From contig NZ_JAAZQL010000008.1 of assembly GCF_012275515.1 (NCBI RefSeq), forward strand, positions 62,001-126,000: DNA of 64,000 nt, written 5' to 3'. The translations under genes and the position numbers were made by a program. The notes beneath the pieces are model-generated. The model made no database searches. It was not told the DNA's origin and saw nothing but the letters and a program-made list of their open reading frames with translations. Below, in pieces: positions 32,937-41,590 of the stretch (the stretch's first letter is position 1; each line of letters starts with the position of its first letter). The DNA is from Novosphingobium sp. SG707. Lineage in GTDB: Bacteria; Pseudomonadota; Alphaproteobacteria; Sphingomonadales; Sphingomonadaceae.

Positions 32937-33165
32937 GCCTCCGGCGGGTTAAGGGCGGGGGCCCTTAACAATCCGGTTTTGGGGTGGGGTTGGCCGGTGG
33001 GGAGTTTGGGGCGATATTTATAGCCTGCGGCGCGGCGAAGTGGCGTTAATAGGCGCCGCAGGCTTTCAAAGACAAACGTCGCCTTGACACCCGACGCCTC
33101 CGTCCCGGCACAACGTAAACAATAATGGGATTGCAAAGGGATAAGTCCCTTTGCCCGCCGGAGGC
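32937..33165. repeat. Intergenic hairpin repeat, copy 5 (type-2 module at both ends)
   Basis: Left end GCCTCCGGCGG, hairpin GTTAAGGGC-GGGG-GCCCTTAAC at 32948-32969 (the CAAAG pairs replaced by TTAAG/CTTAA). Centre AGCCTGCGGCGC (33022-33033) and GCGCCGCAGGCT (33053-33064), 19-nt spacer. Right end hairpin GCAAAGGGA-TAAG-TCCCTTTGC at 33133-33154 then CCGCCGGAGGC to 33165. It lies between the E1 enzyme gene start and the dnaA end. Further right, at 33219, is a DnaA box. Confidence 0.9.
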
Positions 33166-33218
33166 ATAAAAGTCATTTCCCCAGCATACCCCCAAGCTTC
33201 CCACTCTTGGCGAACAGC

Positions 33219-33273
33219 TTATCCACAGGCATACCAACAGGCGATGCACAGGCTTATCCAGCCCTTATGCACC
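33219..33273. promoter_or_regulatory. DnaA box cluster downstream of dnaA
   Basis: TTATCCACA at 33219-33227 matches the DnaA box consensus perfectly. TTATCCAGC (33254-33262) and TTATGCACC (33265-33273) are 7-of-9 matches. All three are in the same direction within 55 bp, just past the dnaA stop. They may titrate DnaA or belong to an origin-like region; the clustering is the main evidence. Confidence 0.55.
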
Positions 33274-33305
33274 GCCCGTCAACAGCTTGTACCGGGGTTT
33301 TGCGA

Positions 33306-34802
33306 TCAGCTTTCCAGCTGACGGAGCAGCGAGCGCACGTCGCCGTCAATGTCGGCATCGCGCGTGCGCAGGTCCTCAATCAGGCGCACCGCATGGATCA
33401 CGGTCGAGTGATCGCGCCCGCCAAACTTGCGCCCGATTTCCGGGTAGGAGCGCGGGGTCAGCACCTTGGAGAGGTACATCGCCACCTGACGCGGGCGCAC
33501 CACGGCGCGCGCGCGGCGCTTGGACGACATTTCCTGACGGTCCACCCGGTAGAACTGGCAGACTGTGCGCTGGATCTCGTCGATGGTGATGCGCTTGCGG
33601 TTGGCCGACAGGATATCGGTCAACTGTTCCTCGGCCAGTTGCAGGCTGACGGCCTGACCCGTGAGCTGGGCATAGGCGATCAGCTTGTTGAGGCCGCCGA
33701 CCAGCTCACGCACGTTGCGGTTGATCGTGCGGGCCAGAAATTCGATCACATCGCCGGGCACCACCACCGAGGTGAAGCGGGCAAGGCGATGTTCGAGCAC
33801 CGAGCGGCGCAATTCGATGTCGGCCGGGATGATATCGGCGACAAGGCCCATCGACAGGCGCGAGAGCAAGCGCTGCTCAACCCCGTCAAGAGCCTGCGGG
33901 CTGCGGTCGGCGGCAAACACCAGACGCTTGCCTTCGGCCAGCAGGGCGTCGATCGTGTAGAGCAGTTCTTCCTGCGCGCTGGCCTTGCCGATGATGAACT
34001 GGATATCATCGACCAGCAGCAGGTCGAAACCGCGCAGGCGCGACTTGAACTCGATCATCTGGTTCTGGCGCAGGGCCTGAACGAACTCGACCATGAAGCG
34101 TTCGGCGCTGCAATAGAAGATGCGCGCGTGCGGATGGTTGGCCAGAAACGCGTGGCCGATGGCATGCATCAGGTGGGTCTTGCCCTGACCCGTTGCGGCC
34201 TTGAGATAGAGCGGCGAGAATTGCGGCGCTTCAAGGGCTGCCATGCGCTGGGCCGCGTTGAAGGCCAGCACATTGCTGGTGCCGGTGACAAAGGTCGGGA
34301 AGGTCAGCGAGGGGTCGAGCCCGATCGAGGCCAGCGCCAGCGTATCGGTCGCAGCGCTCGCGCCTTCGGTGGCATGGCCATGCACGCGGCCCGAATTGCC
34401 CAGCACCGGAGCAGGGCGCGCGGGCGTGTTGTCGCGGGCCAGACGCAGGTCGGGCATCGCGCGGCGGCCGGGCTGAGCGCTGATGCGCACATGGCGCACA
34501 TCGCGGGCGATCTTCCAGGCCAGCGTCAGGCGATCGGCAAAGCGATCCGCCACCCAGTTGGCCGAGAATTCGGTGGGCAGAAACAATTCGAGCGTGCCCG
34601 AATCCTTGTTGAACGCGCCGAGCTGAATCGGGCGAATCCATTGATTGAACAGCTGCGGCCCAAGGTCCTTCTTCAGGCCCTGACAGATGTCAGCCCAATC
34701 AGCGGCCAGGTCGAGTGCATCCTGATCTTCGGCGACATGCCCGGACTTGCCCTTTGCAGGGCCAGCCTCGGCGCGCTTGCCGCCCCAAACGGTTCCCGTC
34801 AC
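33306..34802 (-). CDS. dnaA: Chromosomal replication initiator protein DnaA
   Basis: 498 residues. Domain I is about 30-115, linker to about 165, AAA+ domain III from about 170, and domain IV at the C-terminus with RSYPEIGRKFGGRDHSTVIHA (DnaA signature). Walker B is LLLVDDIQF (261-269). Walker A reads AATGQGKTH at 202-210, where GGVGLGKTH is usual. It starts at GTG 34802 with AGGAG 9 nt upstream; further upstream in-frame codons lie in the leader. It unwinds the origin. Its 3' end is followed by DnaA boxes. Confidence 0.95.
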   Translation of the reverse strand: MTGTVWGGKRAEAGPAKGKSGHVAEDQDALDLAADWADICQGLKKDLGPQLFNQWIRPIQLGAFNKDSGTLELFLPTEFSANWVADRFADRLTLAWKIARDVRHVRISAQPGRRAMPDLRLARDNTPARPAPVLGNSGRVHGHATEGASAATDTLALASIGLDPSLTFPTFVTGTSNVLAFNAAQRMAALEAPQFSPLYLKAATGQGKTHLMHAIGHAFLANHPHARIFYCSAERFMVEFVQALRQNQMIEFKSRLRGFDLLLVDDIQFIIGKASAQEELLYTIDALLAEGKRLVFAADRSPQALDGVEQRLLSRLSMGLVADIIPADIELRRSVLEHRLARFTSVVVPGDVIEFLARTINRNVRELVGGLNKLIAYAQLTGQAVSLQLAEEQLTDILSANRKRITIDEIQRTVCQFYRVDRQEMSSKRRARAVVRPRQVAMYLSKVLTPRSYPEIGRKFGGRDHSTVIHAVRLIEDLRTRDADIDGDVRSLLRQLES

Positions 34803-35290
34803 CCCAAATGCTCCTGATCCGCCATTAAGCCCCAACCCGCCGACGCAATTGTCGACGGCCTTACCTTGCACACGGAAAAAGGCTCCCCGCCTGCGAAACC
34901 GAAAGTTCCGCAAGTGTTACAGAGTGACCTATTTCTGTGAAGTTCAGAGGCGCCGAACGCCTCGAACCCATCCGTTTTAGGGATGATCGCAGGCGCTGCG
35001 CAAGGGCGTTATCTGCAAAAATTTTGAAATAATTGGCTTGACAGCGCAACCCCAGCAAATCCGCCAAACTCGAAAAAGCCATTGAATTTTAAGGGTAAAA
35101 TATCATGACAATTTGCGAATCGTTGGAATTGCAGGATTTCTTGAAGCTGTCATTTTTGCCCGGCAAAGGGCAAAGTTAAAGCCGGCACGGGGCAAAGCAA
35201 AAGCCGACGGGAATCCCCATCGGCTTTGCTTACGCGCTCTTGCTTATCGCTATGCCGTGCAACCGTTTCGCAGGCCGCACGAATCGCGAA
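34803..35290. other. 488-bp gap between rpsT and dnaA: leader and promoter region
   Basis: The part near 35010-35110 is AT-rich (AAAATTTTGAAATAATTGG and TTGAATTTTAAGGGTAAAAT) and probably holds the dnaA promoter, transcribed leftwards. An intrinsic terminator for rpsT is at 35196-35230. No gene was recognised. Confidence 0.6.
35196..35230 (-). terminator. Terminator after rpsT
   Basis: AGCAAAAGCCGA (35196-35207) pairs with TCGGCTTTGCT (35220-35230), with an 11-nt loop. On the minus strand the stem is followed by TTTTGCTTTG. It lies about 60 bp after the rpsT stop. Confidence 0.7.
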
Positions 35291-35551
35291 TCAGAGAGCG
35301 GCGACCGCCTTGGTCAGGCGCGAGTACTTGCGCGCAGCGGTGTTCTTGTGCAGCACGCCGCGAGCAACGCCGCGAGCCAGTTCAGGCTGGGCTTCGTGCA
35401 GGGCGGCCGCAGCAGCGGTCTTGTCACCACCGGCGATCGCGGCTTCGACCTTCTTGACGAAGGTGCGGATGCGGCTGATGCGGGCGCCATTGATTTCGGC
35501 GCGACGCTCGTTACGGCGGATGCGCTTGCGGGCTTGCGGCGTATTGGCCAT
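35291..35551 (-). CDS. rpsT: 30S ribosomal protein S20
   Basis: 86 residues, MANTPQARKRIRRNERRAEI to YSRLTKAVAAL, the standard S20 helical-bundle sequence (NTAARKYSRL near the C-terminus). ATG at 35551. The region just upstream on the minus strand has a good -35 (TTGACG, complement of 35655-35660). The rpsT-dnaA neighbourhood is common in alphaproteobacteria. Confidence 0.97.
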   Translation of the reverse strand: MANTPQARKRIRRNERRAEINGARISRIRTFVKKVEAAIAGGDKTAAAAALHEAQPELARGVARGVLHKNTAARKYSRLTKAVAAL

Positions 35552-35720
35552 GTGTGTCCTCGTATCGGGCCGATGCGGCCGGAAATTGCTAGCGAAAATC
35601 GGTATAGCAGAACCATCGGTTCCACCAGAAGCGGCGCCCTTAACCAGCGTTGGCCGAATCGTCAAGGGAATAGGAGTCTTTATTGTTCCGCCCCGGACCA
35701 TCCGGCGCGGCCCGTTTGCC

Positions 35721-36536
35721 CTATTTCTGACAGGCCGGACACCAGAAACTCGACCGGCCGCCCTGCGCCACGCGCGCAATCGGCGCGGCGCAGGCGTGGC
35801 ACGGCTCGCCCTCGCGGCCATAGACGCGCCAGTTGGCCGCGAAATAGCCCAGCTCGCCGTTGGGCTGGGCATAATCGCGGATCGTGCTGCCGCCCGCCGC
35901 GATGCTTTCGGACAGGACATCGACAATCGCGGGCACCAGCAGCGCCAGTTCGCGCTTCTTCACATCGCGCCCCAGCCGCAAGGGGCTGATCCCTGCCCGG
36001 TGCAGCGCCTCGCAGACATAGATATTGCCAAGGCCCGCCACCACCGCCTGATCGAGCAGCAATTGCTTGACCGGGCTGAGCCGCCCCTTCATCCGCGCGG
36101 CCAGCAGGGCAGGGGTCAGTTCCGGCCCCAAAGGCTCCGGCCCCATCGCGGCAAAGGGCGGCCACGCGGCCAGCGCATCATCCGCCACCAGATCGACCGA
36201 GCCGAATCGCCGCGCGTCATTCAGCGCCAACCGGCTGCCCGCCTCGGTGGTCAGCACCAGATGGTCGTGCTTCTCTAAGACATCAGGATCAATCCGCCAC
36301 CGCCCGGACATGCCCAGATGAAACACCATCACCGCGCCCCGGTCGGTATGGATCAGCCCATATTTGGCCCGGCGCGACAGGGTCGTCACCGTGGCCCCCG
36401 TCATCACCTGCACCAGATCGGCGGGAAAGGGGCGGCGAAGCCCCTCGCGGCGGGTTTCGACACGGGCGATCCGTTGTCCGTCCAGATAGGTGGACAGGCC
36501 GCGCAGTGTGGTTTCGACTTCAGGTAGCTCTGGCAT
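35721..36536 (-). CDS. mutM: Formamidopyrimidine-DNA glycosylase
   Basis: 271 residues. Catalytic MPELPE at the N-terminus (P2, E3), K in RRAKYGL near 57, helix-two-turn-helix motif LDQAVVAGLGNIYVCEALHRAG, and the C-terminal zinc finger CHAC...CPAC with C-x2-C pairs. It excises 8-oxoguanine. It ends 169 bp before rpsT, same direction, and starts 174 bp from the divergent ubiE. Confidence 0.96.
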   Translation of the reverse strand: MPELPEVETTLRGLSTYLDGQRIARVETRREGLRRPFPADLVQVMTGATVTTLSRRAKYGLIHTDRGAVMVFHLGMSGRWRIDPDVLEKHDHLVLTTEAGSRLALNDARRFGSVDLVADDALAAWPPFAAMGPEPLGPELTPALLAARMKGRLSPVKQLLLDQAVVAGLGNIYVCEALHRAGISPLRLGRDVKKRELALLVPAIVDVLSESIAAGGSTIRDYAQPNGELGYFAANWRVYGREGEPCHACAAPIARVAQGGRSSFWCPACQK

Positions 36537-36562
36537 GGGGGGGAGATAGGAGGTTTAGAAGG

Positions 36563-36615
36563 ATAATGCGAGGGTCTAGACCCTCGCGCTCCCATTACTG
36601 TCTTCGCTGTGCCGG
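36563..36615. repeat. Solo type-1 module of the intergenic hairpin repeat (copy 6)
   Basis: The perfect palindrome GCGAGGGTCTAGACCCTCGC is at 36568-36587 and the following bases GCTCCCATTACTGTCTTCGC match copy 1 at 94-113 apart from three changes. The central inverted repeat and type-2 end are missing. It lies between two divergent genes, mutM and ubiE, so here it cannot act as a terminator of either. Confidence 0.85.
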
Positions 36616-36710
36616 GCTGGCGGCCGGGCGGATTTGGGCGATGAATTTCTGCCTGCCGCGCTTGCATAAGCACCTTTCCGCAAGCGCGAAACCGTCCTAA
36701 AGCGGCGCCC

Positions 36711-37460
36711 ATGACTCAGAGCGATCAACAGCCCGACACCGTCTCCTTTGGCTATGAGGAGGTCAGCCCCGAGGAAAAGACTGCCAAGGTGGGCGCGGTC
36801 TTTTCATCCGTGGCCAAGAAGTATGACATCATGAACGATGCCATGTCGGCCGGTCTGCATCGCCTGTGGAAGGACAAGTTCGTGCGCCGGGTGAAACCCC
36901 AGCCGGGCGAGATGATTCTGGATATGGCGGGCGGCACGGGCGACATCGCCTTTCGCATGGCCGAGCGCGGCGCCTCGATCACCGTGTCCGACATCAATCA
37001 GGACATGCTGGACGTGGGCATCGAACGCGCGATGGAGCGTGGCCTCGACGGCCTCGTCTGGAGCCGTCAGAACGCCGAGGAGCTGAGCTTTCAGAGCCGG
37101 GTGTTCGATGCCTATACGATTGCCTTTGGCATCCGCAATGTCACGCGCATCGACAAGGCGCTGAAGGAAGCCCATCGGGTGCTGAAATTCGGCGGGCGTT
37201 TCTTCTGCCTTGAATTTTCGACGACCGAATGGCCCGGCTTCAAGGAAGCCTATGACGCCTATTCGCACAAGCTGGTGCCACAACTGGGCCAGATGATCGC
37301 GGGCGATGCCGATTCCTATCGCTATTTGATCGAATCGATCCGCCGTTTCCCGCCCATGCCCGAATTTGAAGGCATGATCCGCGAGGCCGGTTTCGTGAAC
37401 ACCCGCGTCGAGCCGATCCTTGGCGGGCTGGTGGCGATCCATTCGGGCTGGAAGGTCTAA
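36711..37460 (+). CDS. ubiE: Demethylmenaquinone/2-octaprenyl-benzoquinol methyltransferase
   Basis: 249 residues. SAM-binding DMAGGTGD, then FGIRNVTRIDKALKEAHRVLKFGG and the EFSTTEWPGFKEAYDAYS block of the UbiE/COQ5 family. It adds the C-methyl group in ubiquinone (and menaquinone) synthesis. ubiB follows after 5 bp, and both serve ubiquinone synthesis. Confidence 0.96.
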   Translation: MTQSDQQPDTVSFGYEEVSPEEKTAKVGAVFSSVAKKYDIMNDAMSAGLHRLWKDKFVRRVKPQPGEMILDMAGGTGDIAFRMAERGASITVSDINQDMLDVGIERAMERGLDGLVWSRQNAEELSFQSRVFDAYTIAFGIRNVTRIDKALKEAHRVLKFGGRFFCLEFSTTEWPGFKEAYDAYSHKLVPQLGQMIAGDADSYRYLIESIRRFPPMPEFEGMIREAGFVNTRVEPILGGLVAIHSGWKV

Positions 37461-37465
37461 GCACC

Positions 37466-39022
37466 TTGTCACCCCGCAAGCATATCTGGCGCCTGCTGAG
37501 CTGGGGCCGCATTCTGGCGTCGCATGGAGCATTGCGGGGGATCGAGCAGGATCCCCATACGCCCGCCCCGGTGGCCCGCCTGTGCCGCATTGCGCGGTTT
37601 GGCGCGCGCATTCCCGCTGTGCCCGATTATGCCGGGGCCTTTCGCGCCATCGGCCCCGCCGCGATCAAGCTGGGCCAGACTTTGGCGACCCGCCCCGATC
37701 TGGTGGGCGAGGAGGCGGCCAACAATCTGCTCGAGCTGCAGGACAGCCTGCCGCCCGTTCCCTTTGCCGCGATCAAGGCGGAGGTGGAGAGCGCCTTTGG
37801 CCGTCCTTTAAGCGAACTCTACGCCGAATTCGAGGAGCAGCCGGTGGGCGCGGCCTCCATCGCGCAGGTCCACCGCGCGATCACCACCGATGGCCGCCGC
37901 GTGGCGGTCAAGGTGCTGCGCCCCGGCATCCGCGAGAAATTCGCGCAGGATATCCAGACCTATGAATGGGCCGCGGCCCATCTGGAAGCCCTTGGCGGCG
38001 AGGCCACGCGCCTGCGCCCGCGTCTCATCATCGCCAATTTCAAGCGCTGGTCGATGCGCGAACTCGACCTGCGCCGCGAGGCCGCCTCGGCCTCCGAACT
38101 GGCCGAGATGATGAAGGGCACCCACGGCTATCGCATTCCCGCCATCGACTGGGATCGCACATGCGGCCGCGTGATGACGCTGGAATGGATCGACGGGATC
38201 AAGATCAGCGACACCGCCGCGCTCAAGGCCGCCGGGATCAATCTGGAAAGCCTGGCCAAGCGTCTGGTCATCGCCTTCCTGACGCAGGCGGTGCATCTGG
38301 GCTATTTTCATGCCGACATGCATCAGGGCAACCTGTTCATCGAGCCGGACGGCACCATTGTCGCCATCGACTTCGGCATCATGGGCCGGATCAACCGTCA
38401 GGCGCGCATCTGGCTGGGCGAGATCCTGCATGGGCTGACCACGGGCAATTACCGCCGCGTGGCCGAGATCCATTTCGAGGCGCAATATGTGCCTTCCTAT
38501 CACTCGGTGGACGAATTCACGACCGCGCTGCGGGCCGTTGGCGAACCGATGCGCGGGCGTCCGGTCAAGGATCTCTCGGTCGGGCAGATGCTCGACGGGC
38601 TTTTCGCCATCACCCGCGATTTCGACATGTCGACCCAGCCGCATCTGCTGCTGCTGCAAAAGACGATGGTGATGGTCGAGGGTCTGGCCACGCAGCTCTA
38701 TCCAGACATCAACATGTGGGATGTGTCGGGGCCTTTCGTCTCCGAATGGATGCGCGACGAGCTGGGCCCAGAGGCGGCCATCGCGCGCGGCATCCATCGC
38801 GGCCTGCGCCGGATCATGCGTATGCCCGACCTGATCGAGCGGATCGAGGAAAGGTTCCCCCTGAAGGGCGCCGCCCCCGAACAGCCGCCCTTGCCCGATA
38901 TTCCTCTCATCTGGGATCGTCAGGGTAAACCGAATGCTAACCGCTGGCCCGGATATATCGGAGCCTTCCTGTTGGGGGGTTTAAGCGTATGGGCGGCGTG
39001 GCATATCGGCTGGATGGGGTGA
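37466..39022 (+). CDS. ubiB: UbiB/ABC1 family atypical kinase-ATPase
   Basis: 518 residues. The KxGQ motif is in AAIKLGQTLATRPDLV, the Ala-rich loop in GAASIAQVHRA, the catalytic loop HADMHQGNLF, and the metal-binding DFG in AIDFGIMG; two C-terminal membrane helices end the protein (WPGYIGAFLLGGLSVWAAW). UbiB is required for ubiquinone accumulation, with an ATPase role in complex organisation or lipid extraction. TTG start 5 bp after the ubiE stop. Confidence 0.95.
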   Translation: MSPRKHIWRLLSWGRILASHGALRGIEQDPHTPAPVARLCRIARFGARIPAVPDYAGAFRAIGPAAIKLGQTLATRPDLVGEEAANNLLELQDSLPPVPFAAIKAEVESAFGRPLSELYAEFEEQPVGAASIAQVHRAITTDGRRVAVKVLRPGIREKFAQDIQTYEWAAAHLEALGGEATRLRPRLIIANFKRWSMRELDLRREAASASELAEMMKGTHGYRIPAIDWDRTCGRVMTLEWIDGIKISDTAALKAAGINLESLAKRLVIAFLTQAVHLGYFHADMHQGNLFIEPDGTIVAIDFGIMGRINRQARIWLGEILHGLTTGNYRRVAEIHFEAQYVPSYHSVDEFTTALRAVGEPMRGRPVKDLSVGQMLDGLFAITRDFDMSTQPHLLLLQKTMVMVEGLATQLYPDINMWDVSGPFVSEWMRDELGPEAAIARGIHRGLRRIMRMPDLIERIEERFPLKGAAPEQPPLPDIPLIWDRQGKPNANRWPGYIGAFLLGGLSVWAAWHIGWMG

Positions 39023-40143
39023 ACGGGCGGGGGCCTGCGCCCTACGACCGTTTCGCCGCATGGGGCCGGTGGCCCGCGCGGTTGGCGCTGGCGGTGCTGG
39101 CGTTGTTGCTGGCGGCTTCGGCATGGGTGCCGCTGACGGTCGGGCGGGGTGAGCAGGCCAAGGCCCCCAGTCTCGTCATCGCCCATAATAAGGCCGCCGA
39201 GCGCCCGCGCGACGAGGATCTCAAGCTCTATGACCGCGCCATATCGCGCATCCTCCATGGTGAGAACTATTACGACTTCATCGTGAGCGAACATCGCCGC
39301 GCCGATTATCCGGTGCGGCCGGGCGCGGCGGTGCGTCTGCCCACGCTCGCCTATCTGGACGCGGCGATGGGGGTGGATGGCGACCGGCCCGCGCCTGTTG
39401 CTATGGCGGTGGCCTTGGCGCTGATGGTGGGCGTGATCGCGGCATGGTGGGGGCGGCTGGGCGATCTGGGCGTGGATCCTTCGTTGCGGCGGATCGGCAC
39501 GGCGCTGGTGTTCTTTGGCGCTTCGCTGGGGTTGAACCGCTACTATTTCGTGCTGCATGAACTTTGGGCGGGGATGCTGGTGGCGCTCTCGCTGGGGCTG
39601 CATCGGCCGGAACGGGGTAAGTGGGTCGGTGCGGTGCTGGCCGCCGCGCTGGCGCTGTCCATCCGTGAGCATGTGCTGCCCTATGTTCTGCTGATGGGGG
39701 CGATGGCGGGCTGGCGCGGGGCGTGGCGCGAGGCGGCGGCATGGGGCGCCTTGGTGGCGCTGTTTGCGGTGGGTTATGCCTGGCACCTCCACCTGATTGC
39801 GCTGCAAACCCTGCCCACCGATCAGGTCGGGCCAAGCTGGCTGGCGATGCGCGGGCTGGGGGGCTTCCTGTCGAACACGGTGCTTTCCTCCAACCTGCGC
39901 TTTCTGCCCCATCAGATCGCCGGGCCGCTGACCATCCTGATGATTTTCGGCTGGGCCTCGTGGCGATCGAGCGCGGGGCTTACCGGGCTGTTGCTATTTT
40001 CCGGCTATGCGCTGCTGTTCGCCATCGCCGGGCGGAATGACAATTTCTATTGGGGGGCAGTGATTACGCCGGTCATGGCTTTGGGGTTGGCCTTTGTGCC
40101 GATGGGGCTGGGGGCTTTGGTCCGGGGGGCTTTTAAGAAGTAA
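38989..40143 (+). CDS. Polytopic membrane protein, unknown
   Basis: 384 residues with about nine or ten hydrophobic segments, the first at about 28-50 (LALAVLALLLAASAW). A loop with RPRDEDLKLYDRAISRILHGENYYDF precedes the next helix. The layout resembles GT-C-type glycosyltransferases (DUF2029/GT87-like), where an acidic pair after the first helix is catalytic, but the resemblance is weak. It overlaps the ubiB 3' end by 34 bp, with a GGGGGG before its ATG. A repeat copy begins 5 bp after its stop. Confidence 0.7.
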   Translation: MGGVAYRLDGVNGRGPAPYDRFAAWGRWPARLALAVLALLLAASAWVPLTVGRGEQAKAPSLVIAHNKAAERPRDEDLKLYDRAISRILHGENYYDFIVSEHRRADYPVRPGAAVRLPTLAYLDAAMGVDGDRPAPVAMAVALALMVGVIAAWWGRLGDLGVDPSLRRIGTALVFFGASLGLNRYYFVLHELWAGMLVALSLGLHRPERGKWVGAVLAAALALSIREHVLPYVLLMGAMAGWRGAWREAAAWGALVALFAVGYAWHLHLIALQTLPTDQVGPSWLAMRGLGGFLSNTVLSSNLRFLPHQIAGPLTILMIFGWASWRSSAGLTGLLLFSGYALLFAIAGRNDNFYWGAVITPVMALGLAFVPMGLGALVRGAFKK

Positions 40144-40145
40144 GT

Positions 40146-40374
40146 TTGCCTCCGGCGGGCAAAGGACAGGGGCCCTTTGCAATCCCGTTAATGGGGTGGT
40201 GCCAAAGTTCAACGAGTGTGTTTGGGGCCATGTTTGAAAGCCTGCGGCGCGGTGAGGTTCGTCCTGTCCGCGCCGCAGGCTTTAAAATTCAAACATCGCG
40301 TCCGACACCAAACGCCGAACCTCTAGCGCAATGCAGACAGTAACGGGAGCGCGAGGGTCTAGACCCTCGCATTC
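40146..40374. repeat. Intergenic hairpin repeat, copy 7 (forward)
   Basis: Type-2 end: GCCTCCGGCGGG from 40148 and hairpin GCAAAGG-ACAGGGGC-CCTTTGC at 40159-40180 (stem slightly decayed), then AATCCCGTTAATGGGGTGG. Centre AAAGCCTGCGGCGC (40237-40250) and GCGCCGCAGGCTTT (40270-40283), 19-nt spacer. Type-1 end: perfect palindrome at 40351-40370. It occupies the gap between two same-strand genes. Confidence 0.9.
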
Positions 40375-40390
40375 TTCCCCTACCTCTTCT

Positions 40391-41590
40391 ATGACCATCC
40401 CCATGCTTGGCAAACGCATCCTTCTCATCATCGGCGGCGGCATCGCGGCCTATAAGTCCTGCGAACTGATCCGCCTGATCCGCAAGGCGGGGGGCGATGT
40501 CACCTGCGTCCTCACGCAAGGCGGGGCGCAGTTTGTGACGCCGATGACGCTGGCGGCGCTTTCGGAAAACCCGGTGCATACCAGCCTGTTCGACCTGAAG
40601 AACGAGGTCGAGATGGGCCATATTCAACTGAGCCGTCAGGCCGATCTGGTGGTGGTGTGTCCGGCCACGGCCGATCTGATGGCCAAGATGGCCTGCGGCA
40701 TTGCCGATGATCTGGCCACGACGCTGCTGCTGGCGACGGACAAGCCGGTGCTGGCGGTGCCTGCGATGAATGTGCGCATGTGGCAGCATGGGGCGACGAT
40801 GGCCAATGTCGCCACGCTGCGCGCGCGCGGTGTGAATGTGCTGGACCCGGATGATGGCGTGATGGCCTGCGGCGAATATGGGCCGGGGCGCCTGCCCGAG
40901 CCGGAGGCAGTGATGGGGGCGATCGGCGCGGCGCTGGCGGGCGAAAAACCCCTGACGGGGCGGCATGTGCTGATTACCGCCGGGCCGACGCATGAGCCTA
41001 TCGACCCGGTGCGCTATATCGCCAATCGGTCGAGCGGGCGTCAGGGTTTTGCCATTGCGCAGGCCGCGGCACAGGCCGGGGCATCGGTCACGCTGGTGGC
41101 CGGCCCGGTCGATCTGCCCACGCCCTATGGCGTGGCCCGCGTCAATGTCGAAACCGCGCGCGAGATGGCGGCGGCGGTCGAGGCTGCTCTGCCCGCCGAT
41201 ATTGCCGTTATGGTGGCCGCTGTGGCGGATTGGCGCGTGGCCGATGCTGGCGCGCAAAAGATCAAGAAGGATGGCAGCGGGGCCGTTCCTCCGCTCGCCC
41301 TTGTCGAGAACCCGGATATTTTGGCGGGCCTGTGCGCCTCGCCCCGCCGCCCGCGCCTTGTCGTGGGCTTTGCCGCCGAGACGCAGGATGTCATCGCCCA
41401 TGCCACGGCCAAATTGGCGCGCAAGGGCGCGGACTGGATCGTCGGCAATGATGTGTCGGGCGATGTCATGGGCGGTTTGCGCAACAGCGTTCATATTGTC
41501 AGCGCCGATGGGGTAGACAGCCTGCCCGATCTGCCGAAAGAAGCGGTGGCTGCCGCTCTGGTTGAAAGGATTGCCCGTGTCTTTGTCTGA
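40391..41590 (+). CDS. coaBC: Bifunctional phosphopantothenoylcysteine decarboxylase/synthase
   Basis: 399 residues. The CoaC half (1-190) has LLIIGGGIAAYKSCELIR, the flavin-site PAMNVRMW and the catalytic cysteine in MACGEYGPGRL. The CoaB half has GPTHEPIDPVRYIANRSSGRQG and VVGFAAETQDV. It catalyses two steps of coenzyme A synthesis. Start ATG 40391; earlier in-frame codons belong to the repeat. dut overlaps its end by 14 bp. Confidence 0.95.
   Translation: MTIPMLGKRILLIIGGGIAAYKSCELIRLIRKAGGDVTCVLTQGGAQFVTPMTLAALSENPVHTSLFDLKNEVEMGHIQLSRQADLVVVCPATADLMAKMACGIADDLATTLLLATDKPVLAVPAMNVRMWQHGATMANVATLRARGVNVLDPDDGVMACGEYGPGRLPEPEAVMGAIGAALAGEKPLTGRHVLITAGPTHEPIDPVRYIANRSSGRQGFAIAQAAAQAGASVTLVAGPVDLPTPYGVARVNVETAREMAAAVEAALPADIAVMVAAVADWRVADAGAQKIKKDGSGAVPPLALVENPDILAGLCASPRRPRLVVGFAAETQDVIAHATAKLARKGADWIVGNDVSGDVMGGLRNSVHIVSADGVDSLPDLPKEAVAAALVERIARVFV

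Noticed and set aside
33207..34817. A 536-residue plus-strand frame opposite dnaA
   Set aside because: Antisense to dnaA, with no family motif and no ribosome binding site in context.
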